DNA of 64,000 nt from Amphiura filiformis (taxonomy: Eukaryota; Echinodermata; Ophiuroidea; Amphilepidida; Amphiuridae). Shown here one piece after another: positions 11,737 through 21,959 of the stretch. The notes beneath the pieces were generated by a model. The model was not told the DNA's origin. It was given only the letters and a program-made list of their open reading frames with translations, and ran no database searches. Position numbers and translations under genes: made by a program. How positions within the stretch are numbered: position 1 is the stretch's first letter; each line of letters opens with the position of its first letter. The stretch is from assembly GCF_039555335.1 (NCBI RefSeq), contig NC_092636.1:3501371-3565370 (forward strand). The letters are read 5' to 3'.

Positions 11737-12215
11737 GGCTATTCCAGAAATTAACGGCACCTACCCTAAAGAAGACATGGGATTCCCAATAAGTTTGAGT
11801 TTTCCCATGTCTTCTTTAGGGGTAAAAAGCCGTCCTCAGCAATTGCGGGCACCAACATGCGAGGGGGGTATACACCCCCACACACACACCCCCACACCCC
11901 CACACACACATTTGAACATGCGAGTCCGTGATCATTATTTTTAGAATCCAATTAAATATTCATAGCTGATTGATCATTGATTATCGACTATCGATTAACA
12001 CCGTCTCAAACGCTGCTTACCAGCGTGCTAAGGTAAGACTGCAATGTGATGAAATCCGAATGCATGATACTCTATGTACTACTGTTGGCTATGATCTTTC
12101 CTTTGTTTTTTCTTATTTCATTTGTCTTATGATTTACGAGGTCAGATCTTAAAAAAGATTAAGATTTTCCCATGTCTTCTTTAGGGGGTTAGCTAAAAAT
12201 ATCTGGATGCGCCCA
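11737..12215. repeat. 475-bp repeat, copy 2
   Basis: Direct copy of 9781-10253, about 95 percent identical, including CA-rich tract and all three CCCATGTCTTCTTTAGGG motifs. Starts 1956 bp further right. Confidence 0.8.
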
Positions 12216-12436
12216 TTATGACAACCCATTGAATCCAATGTGACTTCAAGAAGCAAAGTTACAAGCATTTGATTAGACGATGGTCCAGTGTTAAAAGTGA
12301 CAGACTGGTCTATTCAAAACTCCACGGCTTAGACATTTGGTTTGAGAGTGGTGAATGGCTAATTTATGCGTGCCTTTAATTTAAAACAAGAGGAACAAAG
12401 GAAAATTTGAAAGAAAATAACTGACAAATAAATAAA

Positions 12437-12630
12437 AACTGCTTTAAATAAAGCTTCATTGAAGGACACCGGTTTAAATCCTTTGTTTGGAGCCAATCGA
12501 TAAAAACATTGGTAAACTTAGGCTTGAAAATCCAGTCATTTAGAGTAAGATTTTCGATTTTGATAGGCTTCAACTTAGGCCGCGAGCTTATTTTGCTCAA
12601 CCTTTTAGCTAATATAGTTCGCTAAGGCGA
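12437..12630. repeat. Dispersed repeat shared with 33930-34040
   Basis: CATTTAGAGTAAGATTTTCG, TTTTGATAGGCTTCAACT, GCGAGCTT and CAACCTTTTAGCT also occur near 33950-34030 with about 85 percent match. Confidence 0.5.
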
Positions 12631-12649
12631 CGAAAAAAATCCTGTTTTT

Positions 12650-13145
12650 TCTTTTGGGGGGTTGTTTTTGGGTTTTTGTTTTTGTTTTTTTGCTTGTTTT
12701 GTTGTTGGGTTTTTTGGGTGTTGGGTTTTTTTTTTTAACGGCCCAAAACAATAAAAATACAAAATTTCCTGAACTTGTCGAAATTTGGGTCGGTACTCAT
12801 TTGTACAGGAAAAATTATTTTCAAATTGTATACCTCCGGGGTGGTGAATGCTCAAAGTGGTCTGCCAAAAATCTTGGCCACCCCCCCCTGTTTTGACGTG
12901 CCAATAAACCTTTGCCCCCCCTTTTTGATGTGCCAAAAATCTTTGCCACCACCAATAATAATATAGAAACGGTGCCCAAATTATCTATGCCAAAAATCGC
13001 ATCCCCCTTCGACCTGCCAAAAATCGCTTAACCCCCCCCTCACCTTGTCCTGTCAAAATGCCCCACCCCTTTGGCCTGCCAACAAATCAGTGCCCCCCCC
13101 TATAATTCACCACCCCAAGGTACACACAATTATTGCACCACCCTT
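12650..13145. repeat. G/T- and C-rich repeat region with Harbinger-MITE-like units
   Basis: 12650-12740 is almost pure G and T. 12880-13110 repeats TGCCAAAAATC and CCCCCCC several times, the interior sequence of the GGGGCTGTGCAATAATTATG family, and ends near CACAATTATTGCACCACCC. Probably a degraded, expanded copy. Open frames across it are low-complexity. Confidence 0.5.
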
Positions 13146-13151
13146 AAGATA

Positions 13152-13475
13152 TAGGGTCCACAACTTATAAGTTCCCCCTAATACTTTTCAGAATAAGTCA
13201 AACAATATTTTACGAAATGTAAAACGATATGTATAGCCCTAATTGTTTTACACATGTGGACCAATTTCTAGCGTCACACGTCATTGCGTTCAGTCACAAT
13301 GGTTAATTGAGTAAGAAAAGAAACCGTTTTAAATGTTGCACCTGAGTCCATAGCAGTCAGGTTTTCTTTATCACACACATGGATAGACCTTGCCTACTGT
13401 ATTGTTTGAGAGCTGACTCCTATGGACTCAGCCGGGGGACTCAGATGCAACTTTTAACACTGTCTTGGAAAACGG
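13152..13475. mobile_element. Short, truncated relative of the Tc1-like element
   Basis: Starts TATAGGGTCCACAACTTATAAG and follows the left repeat of the 41703 element for about 180 bp (GCGTCACACGTCATTGCGTTC, CAGTCACAATGGTTAA). It then passes into the inverse of the inner right repeat (CTACTGTATTGTTTGA, TCCTATGGACTCAG) and stops near 13475 without the outer right end. A MITE-like deletion derivative with no transposase. Confidence 0.7.
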
Positions 13476-13499
13476 TCATGGAAATTGGATTTACTTTAA

Positions 13500-14195
13500 A
13501 ACTGCGCGCAAGAGTAATCTTTGATAAATCCAATATGGCCGCCGTTTCCATAGCAACCGTCACGCACGACTGATGTTATCCATATATTTCCAATTCTGTT
13601 ATCTTGTCCCAGATTGTGACCGAATATGAACATATTCTGACCATTAGTTACAAAAATCACTTTCACCTGGCAAACCTTATCTTACTTCATTAAAAATATG
13701 TGTTGACATCTTTATGTGACGCAAATTGTACCATTGTCGCTTAAATGTAACTACACACATATGATTGACACCTACATTGAAGACTAGGAAGCCACGTTTG
13801 CATAATGCTCACTTGACTGTGAAACAACTTGTTGCTAAGTTGCCAGTTCTGAAGAAAACTTTTTGTGATCAATAATTTATCCGGTACACTGAACCTGATG
13901 ACAATAGAATGTGGAAAGATCAATATTGATTTTTACACTAGCATACACACACACAAGATGTCCATAATATTGCTTTATTAACTTTTCACAGACCCTCAGT
14001 TATTTCCTTTCTTTGCACTTTCTCATATTATTTTTATTTTGATTAAAAATAAATAGATGAATAATGAAAATCTCATGAGTAAGAAAACATTTTCTACATT
14101 TTTAATTTCTGCATTTATCACAGCTTGCATTAAATAATTATATGGGTAAAAACAAGGCCTATGATGTTTCATCTGACACAAAAATGAAAGACAAA
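13500..14195. other. Intron 2 of the vWD gene, no feature seen
   Basis: AT-rich, short frames only. AATCCAATATGGCCGCCG at 13528 echoes the 1660-2130 repeat, nothing else stands out. Confidence 0.5.
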
Positions 14196-14199
14196 AGAA

Positions 14200-15412
14200 A
14201 CTAGACTTAGCTGTGGTCTAAGACCACGAACACAGCCGTGTTGTTACCCCTTAATGACCTTTGACCACAAAATATATGAAAACCCCATAGACATTGGCTA
14301 ATGTCAATGTATGTGTGTACGTGGCATCACTTTGCCATGTTATTTGTGGCAGAAAGGACATTTTGAAAGTTTTTTGTCTCAAACCGGAAATGACCCCTTA
14401 ATGACCTATGACCCCAAATAAAAAATACCATATATACATTGGGAAAACACAATTCATTTGTGAACATACCATCACTCTCCTATGTTTTTCTTAGGTAATA
14501 AAACTTTTTGAAAATATTTCGAATTATACCGGAAGTGACCCCTTAATGACCTTTGACCCCAAATCTGTGTACACCACATTGACACTGGGTAATAAAAATG
14601 CATGTGTGCAAGTGGTGTCACTGTCCTACGTAATTTGTGGGAGAAGATGCATTTTAAAGGTATTTCGTTTTATACCGGAAGTGACCCCTTAATGACCTTT
14701 GACCCCAAATAAAAAATACCACATATACATTGGATAACTGCAACTCATATGTGAACATACCGTTATTGTCCTATGTTTTCCTTAGATAATAAAAATTTTT
14801 GAAGATATTTCGATTTATACCGGAAGTGGCCCCTTAATGACCTTTGACCCCAAATCTGTGTACACCCCATAGACACTGAGTAATAACAATGCATGTGTGC
14901 AAGTGGCGTCGCAGTCCCACATAATTTGTGGAATAAGATGCATTTTAAAGGTATTTCTTTTTATACCGGAAGTGACCCCTTAATGGGCTTTGACCCCAAA
15001 TAAAAAAATACCACATATACATTGGGTGACTGCAGATCATATGTGAACATACCGTTACTGTGCTATGCTTTACTTAGCTAATAAAACATTTTGAAGCTTT
15101 TTCGTTTTATACCGGAAGTGACCCCTTAATGACCTTTGACCACAAATCTGTGTACACCACATAGACACTGGGTAATAACAATGCATGTGTGCAAGTGGGG
15201 TCGCTGTCCTACGTAAATTGTAGGAGAAGATGCATTTTGAGTCGAAATCACGTTTTTGACCCCTATGACCCCTGCGTGACCTTTGACCCCACAAGTTTCA
15301 TATGACATGTAGGGGCACGGTCAATAATCATTGTGACCAAGTTAGGTCAAAATCGATGTAAGCATGTGAGTGCTAGAGCAAATGTAATGGTTGACAGAAA
15401 GAAGAAAGAAGA
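14200..15412 (-). mobile_element. Helentron-like element E1 (145-bp repeats)
   Basis: In minus orientation the 3' end is the hairpin GTGGTCTTAGACCAC, 8 nt, then CTAGT, preceded by ACGGCTGTGTTC. The body consists of about 145-bp units, each carrying a variant of ACCGGAAGTGACCCC and TTAATGACCTTTGACC (seen near 14395, 14540, 14685, 14831, 14976, 15122). Two unit types alternate: one with GTGTACACC-CATAGACACTGG and one with CATATACATTGG and CATACCGTTACTGT. It ends in GTTGACAGAAAGAAGAAAG, directly followed by E2. No coding capacity. Confidence 0.65.
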
Positions 15413-16482
15413 ACTAGACTTAGCTGTGGTCTAAGACCACGAACACAGCCGTGTGGTGACCCCTTAATCACCTTTGACCCCAAAATATATGAAAACCCCA
15501 TAGACATTGGCTAATGTCAATGCACGTGTCCACGTGGCATCACTTTGCTATGCTTTTTGTGGCAGAAGGGCATTTTGAAGGTATATCGTTTTATACCGGA
15601 AGTGACCCTTACTGACCATTGACCCCAAATGTGTGTACACCATATAGACACTGTGTTATAACAATGCATGTGTGCAAGTGGCGTCACTGTCCTACGTAAT
15701 TTGTGGAAGAAGAAGCATTTTAAAGGTATTTCGTTTTATACCGGAAGTGACCCCTTAATGACCTTTGACCCCAAATAAAATAATACCACATATAAACTGG
15801 GTAACCACAATTCATGTGTGAACATATCGTTACTGTCCTATGTTTTTCTTAGCAAATAAAATTTTTTGAAGGTTTTTCGTTTTATACCGGAAGTGACCCC
15901 TTAATGACCTTTGACCCCAAATCTGTGTACACCCCATAGACACTGGGTAATGACAATGCATGTGTGCAAGTGGCGTCACTGTCCTACAGAATCTGTGGAA
16001 GAAGATGCATTTTAAAGGTATTTTGTTTTATACCGGAAGTGACCCCTTAATGAGCTTTGACCCCAAATTAAAAAATACCACATATACATTGGGTGACTGC
16101 AGATCATATGTGAACATACCGTTACTGTGCTATGTTTTACTTAGCTAATAAAATTTTGTGAAGGTTTTTCGTTTTATACCGGAAGTGACCCCTTAATGAC
16201 CTTTGACCCCAAATCTGTGTACACAACATAGACATTGGATAATTACAATGCATGTGTGCAAGTGGCGTCACTGTCCTACGTAATTTGTAGGAGAAGATGC
16301 ATTTTGAGTTGAAATCACGTTTTTGACCCTGTGACCCCTGCGTGACCTTTGACCCCACAAGTTTCATGTGACATGTAGGGGCACGGTCAATGATCATTGT
16401 GACCAAGTTAGGTCAAAATCGATGTAAGCATGTGAGTGCTAGAGCAAATGAAAAGGTTGACAGAAGAAAGAAAGAAAGAACA
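15413..16482 (-). mobile_element. Helentron-like element E2
   Basis: Same structure as E1: 3' terminus at 15413 (ACTAGACTTAGCTGTGGTCT on the plus strand), alternating 145-bp units, and the same 5' side with GGTCAAAATCGATGTAAGC and a GAAAGAAAGAA stretch. The E1/E2 junction has no spacer. Confidence 0.65.
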
Positions 16483-17440
16483 AGATATACGATCGGTTGC
16501 GGTCACCTGCGACCGCGAGCACAGCCACCAGGCGGTTTTGTTGATAACCGGAAGTGATCCCTTAATAACCTTTGACCCCGCAAAATATTACATACTGCTC
16601 AGGATGTCATAAGGAATATTCCTGGTGAATTCCAGCTTAATCGGAATTTATAAATGGATTTTGATTTTTTTTAAATTTATGATTGACCTTTTGACCCCCT
16701 TAATGACCTTTGACAAAAAAAAAAAAAAAACATTATATACAACGACAAAATGCATTGTTCTGATTTTAATTAAAAAATTCTACTATGTTTAGTTGTTGAG
16801 ATAAAAATTCTCAAAATTATTTAACTAAAAACAGGAAGTGAACCCTTAATGACCTTTGACCCCCAAAATAAAAATACCGTGCATACATCAGGTAATACCA
16901 ATTCATGTATGATGGTTATATTGCTCTGGTCTGTTTACATTTTGAGATAAAATTTTTTTTAAATTTTTGATAATTTTGGTTTTTGACCGGAAGTAACCCC
17001 TTAATGACCTTTGACCCCAAACCTGTAGGCATCCTAAAGACCCTGGATAGTAGCAATGCATGTGTGCTAATGGCGACTCTCTGCTCTGTAATTTGTAAAG
17101 ACAGTGATTTTTTGAATATTTTTTACAAATTTTTGGGTTTTTGACCGGAAGTGACCCCTTAATGACCTTTGATCCCACTTATGTGGTATAACTTTTGGAC
17201 ACTGGCTATAGGTGATAAATGTGTGCAAGTGACGTCATGATGCTATGTTATATGTGGGAGAAGTAGCATTTTTAGTGAAAATCCAAGTTTTGGCCATTGA
17301 CCGGAAGTGGATGACATTTAACCGGAAGTTGATCATGTGACATCTGTGGCACCACCAAACGGTTCTACTGACCAAGTATGGTCATCATGCCTGAAAGCAT
17401 GTGGCTACGATGGCTGATTATGATGTTGACAGAAGAAAGA
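16483..17440 (-). mobile_element. Helentron-like element E3, diverged subfamily
   Basis: Also built of TTAATGACCTTTGACC units, but about 30 percent different. The terminal hairpin is GCGGTC...GACCGC instead of GTGGTC...GACCAC, at the same place next to the AACACAGCC-like motif (here GAGCACAGCC). A poly-A run sits near 16717. It is placed head-to-tail between E2 and E4. Confidence 0.55.
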
Positions 17441-18765
17441 ACTAGACTTAGCTGTGGTCTAAGACCACGAACACAGCCGTGTTGTGACCTTTTAATGACC
17501 TTTGACTCCAAAATATATGAAAACCCCATAGACATTGGCTAATGTCAATGTATGTGTGCACGTGGCATCACTTTGCCATGTTATTTGTGGCAGAAGGGGC
17601 ATTTTGAAGGTTTTTCGTCTCAGACCGGAAGTGACCCCTAAATGACATTTGACCCCAAATAAAAAATTCCACATATGAATTGGGTAACCACAATTCATGT
17701 GTGTACATACCGTTACTGTCCTATGTTTTTCTTAGCAAATAAAATTTTTTGAAGGTTTTCGTTTTATACCGAAAGTGACCCCTTAATGACCTTTGACCCC
17801 AATCTGTGTACACCCCATAGACACTGGGTAATAACAATGCATGTGTGCAAGTGGCGTCACTGTCCTACAGAATCTGTGGAAGAAGATGCATTTTAAAGGT
17901 ATTTCGTTTTATACCGGAAGTGACCCCTTAATGAGATTTGACCCCAAATGAAAAAATACCACATATACACTGGGTGACTGCAGATCACGTGTGAACATAC
18001 CGTTACTGTCACATGTTTTACTTAGCTTATAACATTTTTTAAAGATATTTCGTTTTTTACCGGAAGTGACCCCTTAATGACCTTTGACCCCAAATATGTG
18101 TACACCCCATAGACACTGGGTAATAACAATACATATGTGCAAGTGGCGTCTCTGTCCCACATAATTTGTGGAAGAAGATGCATTTTAAAGGTATTTATTT
18201 TTATACCGGAAGTGACCCCTTAATGAGCTTTGACCCCAAGTAAAAAAAAAAAAATACCACATATACATTGGGTGACTGCAGATCATATGTGAACATACCG
18301 TTACTGTGCTATGTTTTACTTAGCTAATAAAAATTTTTGAAGGTTTTTCGTTTTATACCGGAAGTGACCCTTAATGACCTTTGACCCCAAATCTGTGTAC
18401 ACCACATAGACACTGGGTTATAACAATGCATGTGTGCAAGTGGGGTCACTGTCCTACGTAAGTTGTAGGAGAAGATGCATTTTAGTTGAAATCACGTTTT
18501 TGACCCTGTGACCCCTGCGTGACCTTTGTCCCCACGAGTTTCATGTGACATGTAGGGGCATGGTCAATGATCATTGTGACCAAGTTAGGTCAAAATCGAT
18601 GTAAGCATGTGAGTGCTAGAGCAAATGTAATGGTTGACAGAAAGAAGAAAGAAGAAGAAGAACCTGTAAGAAAAAAGACACAGCCGTGACTAACGTCACG
18701 GCTGTGTAAAGAAAGAAGAACCTGTAAGAAAAAAGACACAGCCGTGACTAACGTCACGGCTGTGT
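17441..18765 (-). mobile_element. Helentron-like element E4 with duplicated 5' hairpin
   Basis: 3' terminus at 17441 as in E1 and E2, seven or eight 145-bp units, then a GAAGAAAGAAG stretch. The 5' end is special: a 47-bp segment with a perfect inverted repeat (ACACAGCCGTGAC, short centre, GTCACGGCTGTGT) occurs twice in tandem (18674-18765). Confidence 0.65.
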
Positions 18766-18956
18766 AACAATAGCATTTATACTCAAAGCACCAACAAAAA
18801 CATTGTTTATTATTACTAATCTTTAAAAAAAAAAGATACATTTAAACACAATAATACAGAATATTTACAATGTCACACTTTTTACGTCTTATCTGTGTAA
18901 CACAGTGTGTTAAATAAATTTTAAAAACTTGTCTACAGCCAATACAGTCATAATGC

Positions 18957-18982
18957 AATAATAATAATAATAATAATAATAA

Positions 18983-19024
<42 letters not shown>
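18957..19024. repeat. (AAT)n microsatellite
   Basis: Over 20 AAT triplets with one interruption. Source of a false isoleucine/leucine frame. Confidence 0.95.
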
Positions 19025-19025
<1 letters not shown>

Positions 19026-19236
19026 CAAGCAAGTTGTTGGTAGTTCAATGCAAATAAATCAATAACTAGTAGGCCTAATTAGAAATGTCTCATAAAATTC
19101 ATGTAGGGTCTAGGCCTACTACTACTAATGTATACAGCAACGTGTCTGTGAATAAACATTGACCTCAAAATTGTTATTGATAAATCCCATTCAATGCACA
19201 CTGTACATGATTGAGCAAATAATCAATACATGACCA

Positions 19237-20490
19237 CTCCCTCATTTCAAATATATAGTTTTGGTTTCTCTATTGTTCAGAAACCAAAAATCAAGGGATT
19301 AAAATGTGGAGATGAACTGGTATGCAATCATAACACTATTGTGCTGGGAGGACACAAGAGGGTATATATAATCAAAAGTATAATGGCCTATAACCATACG
19401 TATATAATAGCCTATTGTGCTAACATTTTCATTATCGATATCTATCAACGCGGGCGACTTTTGATGCTCTCTGCCGTAGGTGGCACACTTCCATGACACC
19501 ATAAAATTACACCCGAGTTCTGAGATTCGTTTGATAAGTTATGCATAGACATCGTTGAGACATAAAGGATGGATATATACGAGGCCTAGGCCTACATGTA
19601 GAAATCATGTGCGTATATTGAGGGGTGGGGGGTGTTTTGTTTATTTGTCTGAAATATAAACGATGCATGATGATGTAGATGATTTGATTATGAATTAGAT
19701 TATTCCCCGGAAAGCACAGCCCATACCTCTTACCTATGTTCCCTCCGCCACCTATATATAACCTCCTCCCTCCCCCTCCCCACACTCGATATCGACTCTT
19801 CCCTATCATTCCACTCCACTCTTGAGCCCCCCTCTCCCCTCCTTCCCTTCCCACTTCCAATGCTCTCTCCCTTCTGTTTCTCTTTCTCCCTTACCCTTAC
19901 CCCCTCCCCCCTCCGATCTCTTCTATCTCTCTCTCTCTATTCTCCAATAAATAAATTGAATAAAAGTTAGTTTAAACCAGCTTTCTATGATATTGATCTT
20001 CCGTCATGCGACATGCACATAAATAGAGTTGTGTATAATTGTGTTTATATCACTGAAGTCATAATCTGTCAAGTGCCTATTGTATTGTCTGTGGAAATAT
20101 TTCGATGGTCTATATATTTTCACAGTGAAATCAGCTTAGGCTAATTCGTAGTCTCAAGTCAATGCTTTCAAACTAAATCAATGCTTTCAAATGTAGACTG
20201 CTTTGTTCGACTTCTCTGCTCGTGAATATTGCACTGCGAAATTTCAACATTTCTTTTGTATACTTAGATCAGGTAACTCGAAAATCCTGTAATTTTATTC
20301 GTCACACCACTTATAAGAAACTGAAACAAAAACCGAAACTACCTGTCACAAATGTTTAGTTTTAAACAAAAGGTAGAAACAATGAGTTCGATATCTTGTG
20401 ATTCAAGTGGTTAGGCAGGACAATAGGAAACCACGTGACCAAAACCAAAACCAAAACCAAAACTAAAACTCAATATTTGAAATGAGGCAA
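19237..20490. mobile_element. 1.25-kb element with inverted ends, copy 1
   Basis: Left CCCTCATTTCAAATATATAG then TTTTGGTTTC; right CAAAACCAAAACTAAAACTC, AATATTTGAAATGAGGC, inverse with small differences. The contents are unrelated to transposases; pyrimidine-rich 19740-19930. Shares more than 90 percent with copy 2. Confidence 0.7.
19600..19945. repeat. Pyrimidine-rich tract inside the 1.25-kb element
   Basis: 19740-19935 is over 80 percent C and T with CTCTCTCTCT near 19928. The same tract in copy 2 (20990-21215) has gained ACACACACACCCCC. Gives false proline-rich frames. Confidence 0.8.
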
Positions 20491-21756
20491 TCCCTCATTT
20501 CAAATATATAGTTTTGGTTTCTCTATTGTTCAGAAACCAAAAATCAAGGGATTAAAATGTGGAGATGAACTGGTATGCAATCATAACACTTTTGTGCTGG
20601 GAGGACACAAGAGGGTATATATAATCAAAAGTATAATGGCCTATAACCATACGTATATAATAGCCTATTGTGCTAACATATGAATTATCGATATCTATCA
20701 ACGCCGGCGACTTTCTGCTCTCTGCCGTAGATGGCACACTTCCATGACACCATAAAATTGCACCCAAGTTCCGATAAGTTATGCATAGACATCGTTGAGA
20801 CATAAAAGATGGATATATACGAGGCCTAGACCTACATGTAGAAATCATGTGCATATATTGAGGGGTGGGGGGGGTGTTTTGTTTATTTGTCTGAAATATA
20901 AACGATGCATGATGATGTAGATGATTTGATTATGAATTAGATGATTCCCCGGAAAGCACAACCCATACCTCTTACCTATGTCCCTCCGCCACCTATATAT
21001 ATCCTCCTCCTCCCCCTCCCCACACTCGATATCGACTCTTCCCTATTATTCCACACCACTCTTGAGCCCCCCTCTCCCCCTCCTTCCCTTCCCACTTCCA
21101 ATGCTCTCTCCCCTCTGTTTTTCTTTCTCCCTTACCCTTACCCCCTCCCCCTCACACACACACCCCCTACCCTCTTTCCCTGGCGATCTCTTCTATCTCT
21201 ATCTCTCTATTCTCCAATAAATAAATTGAATAAAAGTTAGTTTAAACCAGCTTTCTATGATATTGATCTTCCGTCATGCGACATGCACATAAATAGAATT
21301 GTGTATAATAGTGTTTATAACACTGAAGTCATAATCTGTCAAGTGCCTATTGTAATGTCTGTGGAAATATTTTGATGGTCTATATATTTTCACAGGGAAA
21401 TCAGCTTAGGCTAATTCGTAGTCTCAAGTCAATGCTTTCAAACTAAATCAATGCTTTCAAATGTAGACTTCTTTGTTCGACTTCTTTGCTCGTGAATATT
21501 GCACTGCGAAATTTAAACATTTCTTTTGTATACTTAGAGTAGGTAACTTCAAATCAAATAATTTTACGATCCACACCACTTATAAGAAACTGAAACCAAA
21601 ACCGAAACTGACTGTCACAAATATTCGGTTTTAAACAAAAGGTAGAAACAATGAGTTCGATATCTTATGATTCAAGTGGTTAGGCAGGACAATAGGAAAA
21701 CACGTGACCAAAACCAAAACCAAAACTAAAACTAAATATTTGAAATGAGGCAATGT
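20491..21756. mobile_element. 1.25-kb element with inverted ends, copy 2
   Basis: Begins directly after copy 1 (GAGGCAATCCCTCATTT junction). Corresponding points are 1253 bp apart (CTCATTTCAA at 19241 and 20494). Ends AATATTTGAAATGAGGC at about 21755. Differs from copy 1 by scattered substitutions and a CA-rich insertion near 21150. Confidence 0.75.
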
Positions 21757-21787
21757 ATGTGTTGTGCATGTACATGCAGAGAAGATG

Positions 21788-21958
21788 TAATTCGCCAGCG
21801 AAGTGATTACGTAACTCCCAGGTAACTGGATCACCACCCTTTTGAAATTGATAGTATAATGCCATTGACTTTGTGTTACGATCGTGGTGTAGAACTCAAA
21901 AGCGTGATCCAGTTGACATGGTGATAATCGGATTACACGTAACACTTCGCTGGCGAAT
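21788..21958. mobile_element. MITE, 171 bp, TTCGCCAGCGAAGTG ends
   Basis: ATTCGCCAGCGAAGTGATTA at the left and its inverse CACTTCGCTGGCGAAT at the right. Inner inverted pairs AACTGGATCACC / GTGATCCAGTT. Confidence 0.8.
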
Positions 21959-21959
21959 A

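Noticed and set aside
12622..12936. Overlapping frames on both strands
   Set aside because: GT-homopolymer and C-tract sequence; no protein character.
14200..18765. Array considered as CRISPR or ordinary centromeric satellite
   Set aside because: Units are about 145 bp without unique spacers, and the array divides into elements with defined ends; the rest of the window is clearly eukaryotic.
18842..19048. Isoleucine/leucine-run frame
   Set aside because: Translation of an (AAT)n microsatellite.
20941..21240. 99-codon proline- and leucine-rich frame
   Set aside because: Low-complexity CT/CA tract inside the repeated 1.25-kb element; not preserved in the other copy.
19237..21756. The two direct 1.25-kb copies as LTRs of a retrotransposon
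   Set aside because: They are adjacent with no internal region, lack TG...CA ends, and each has inverted ends of its own.
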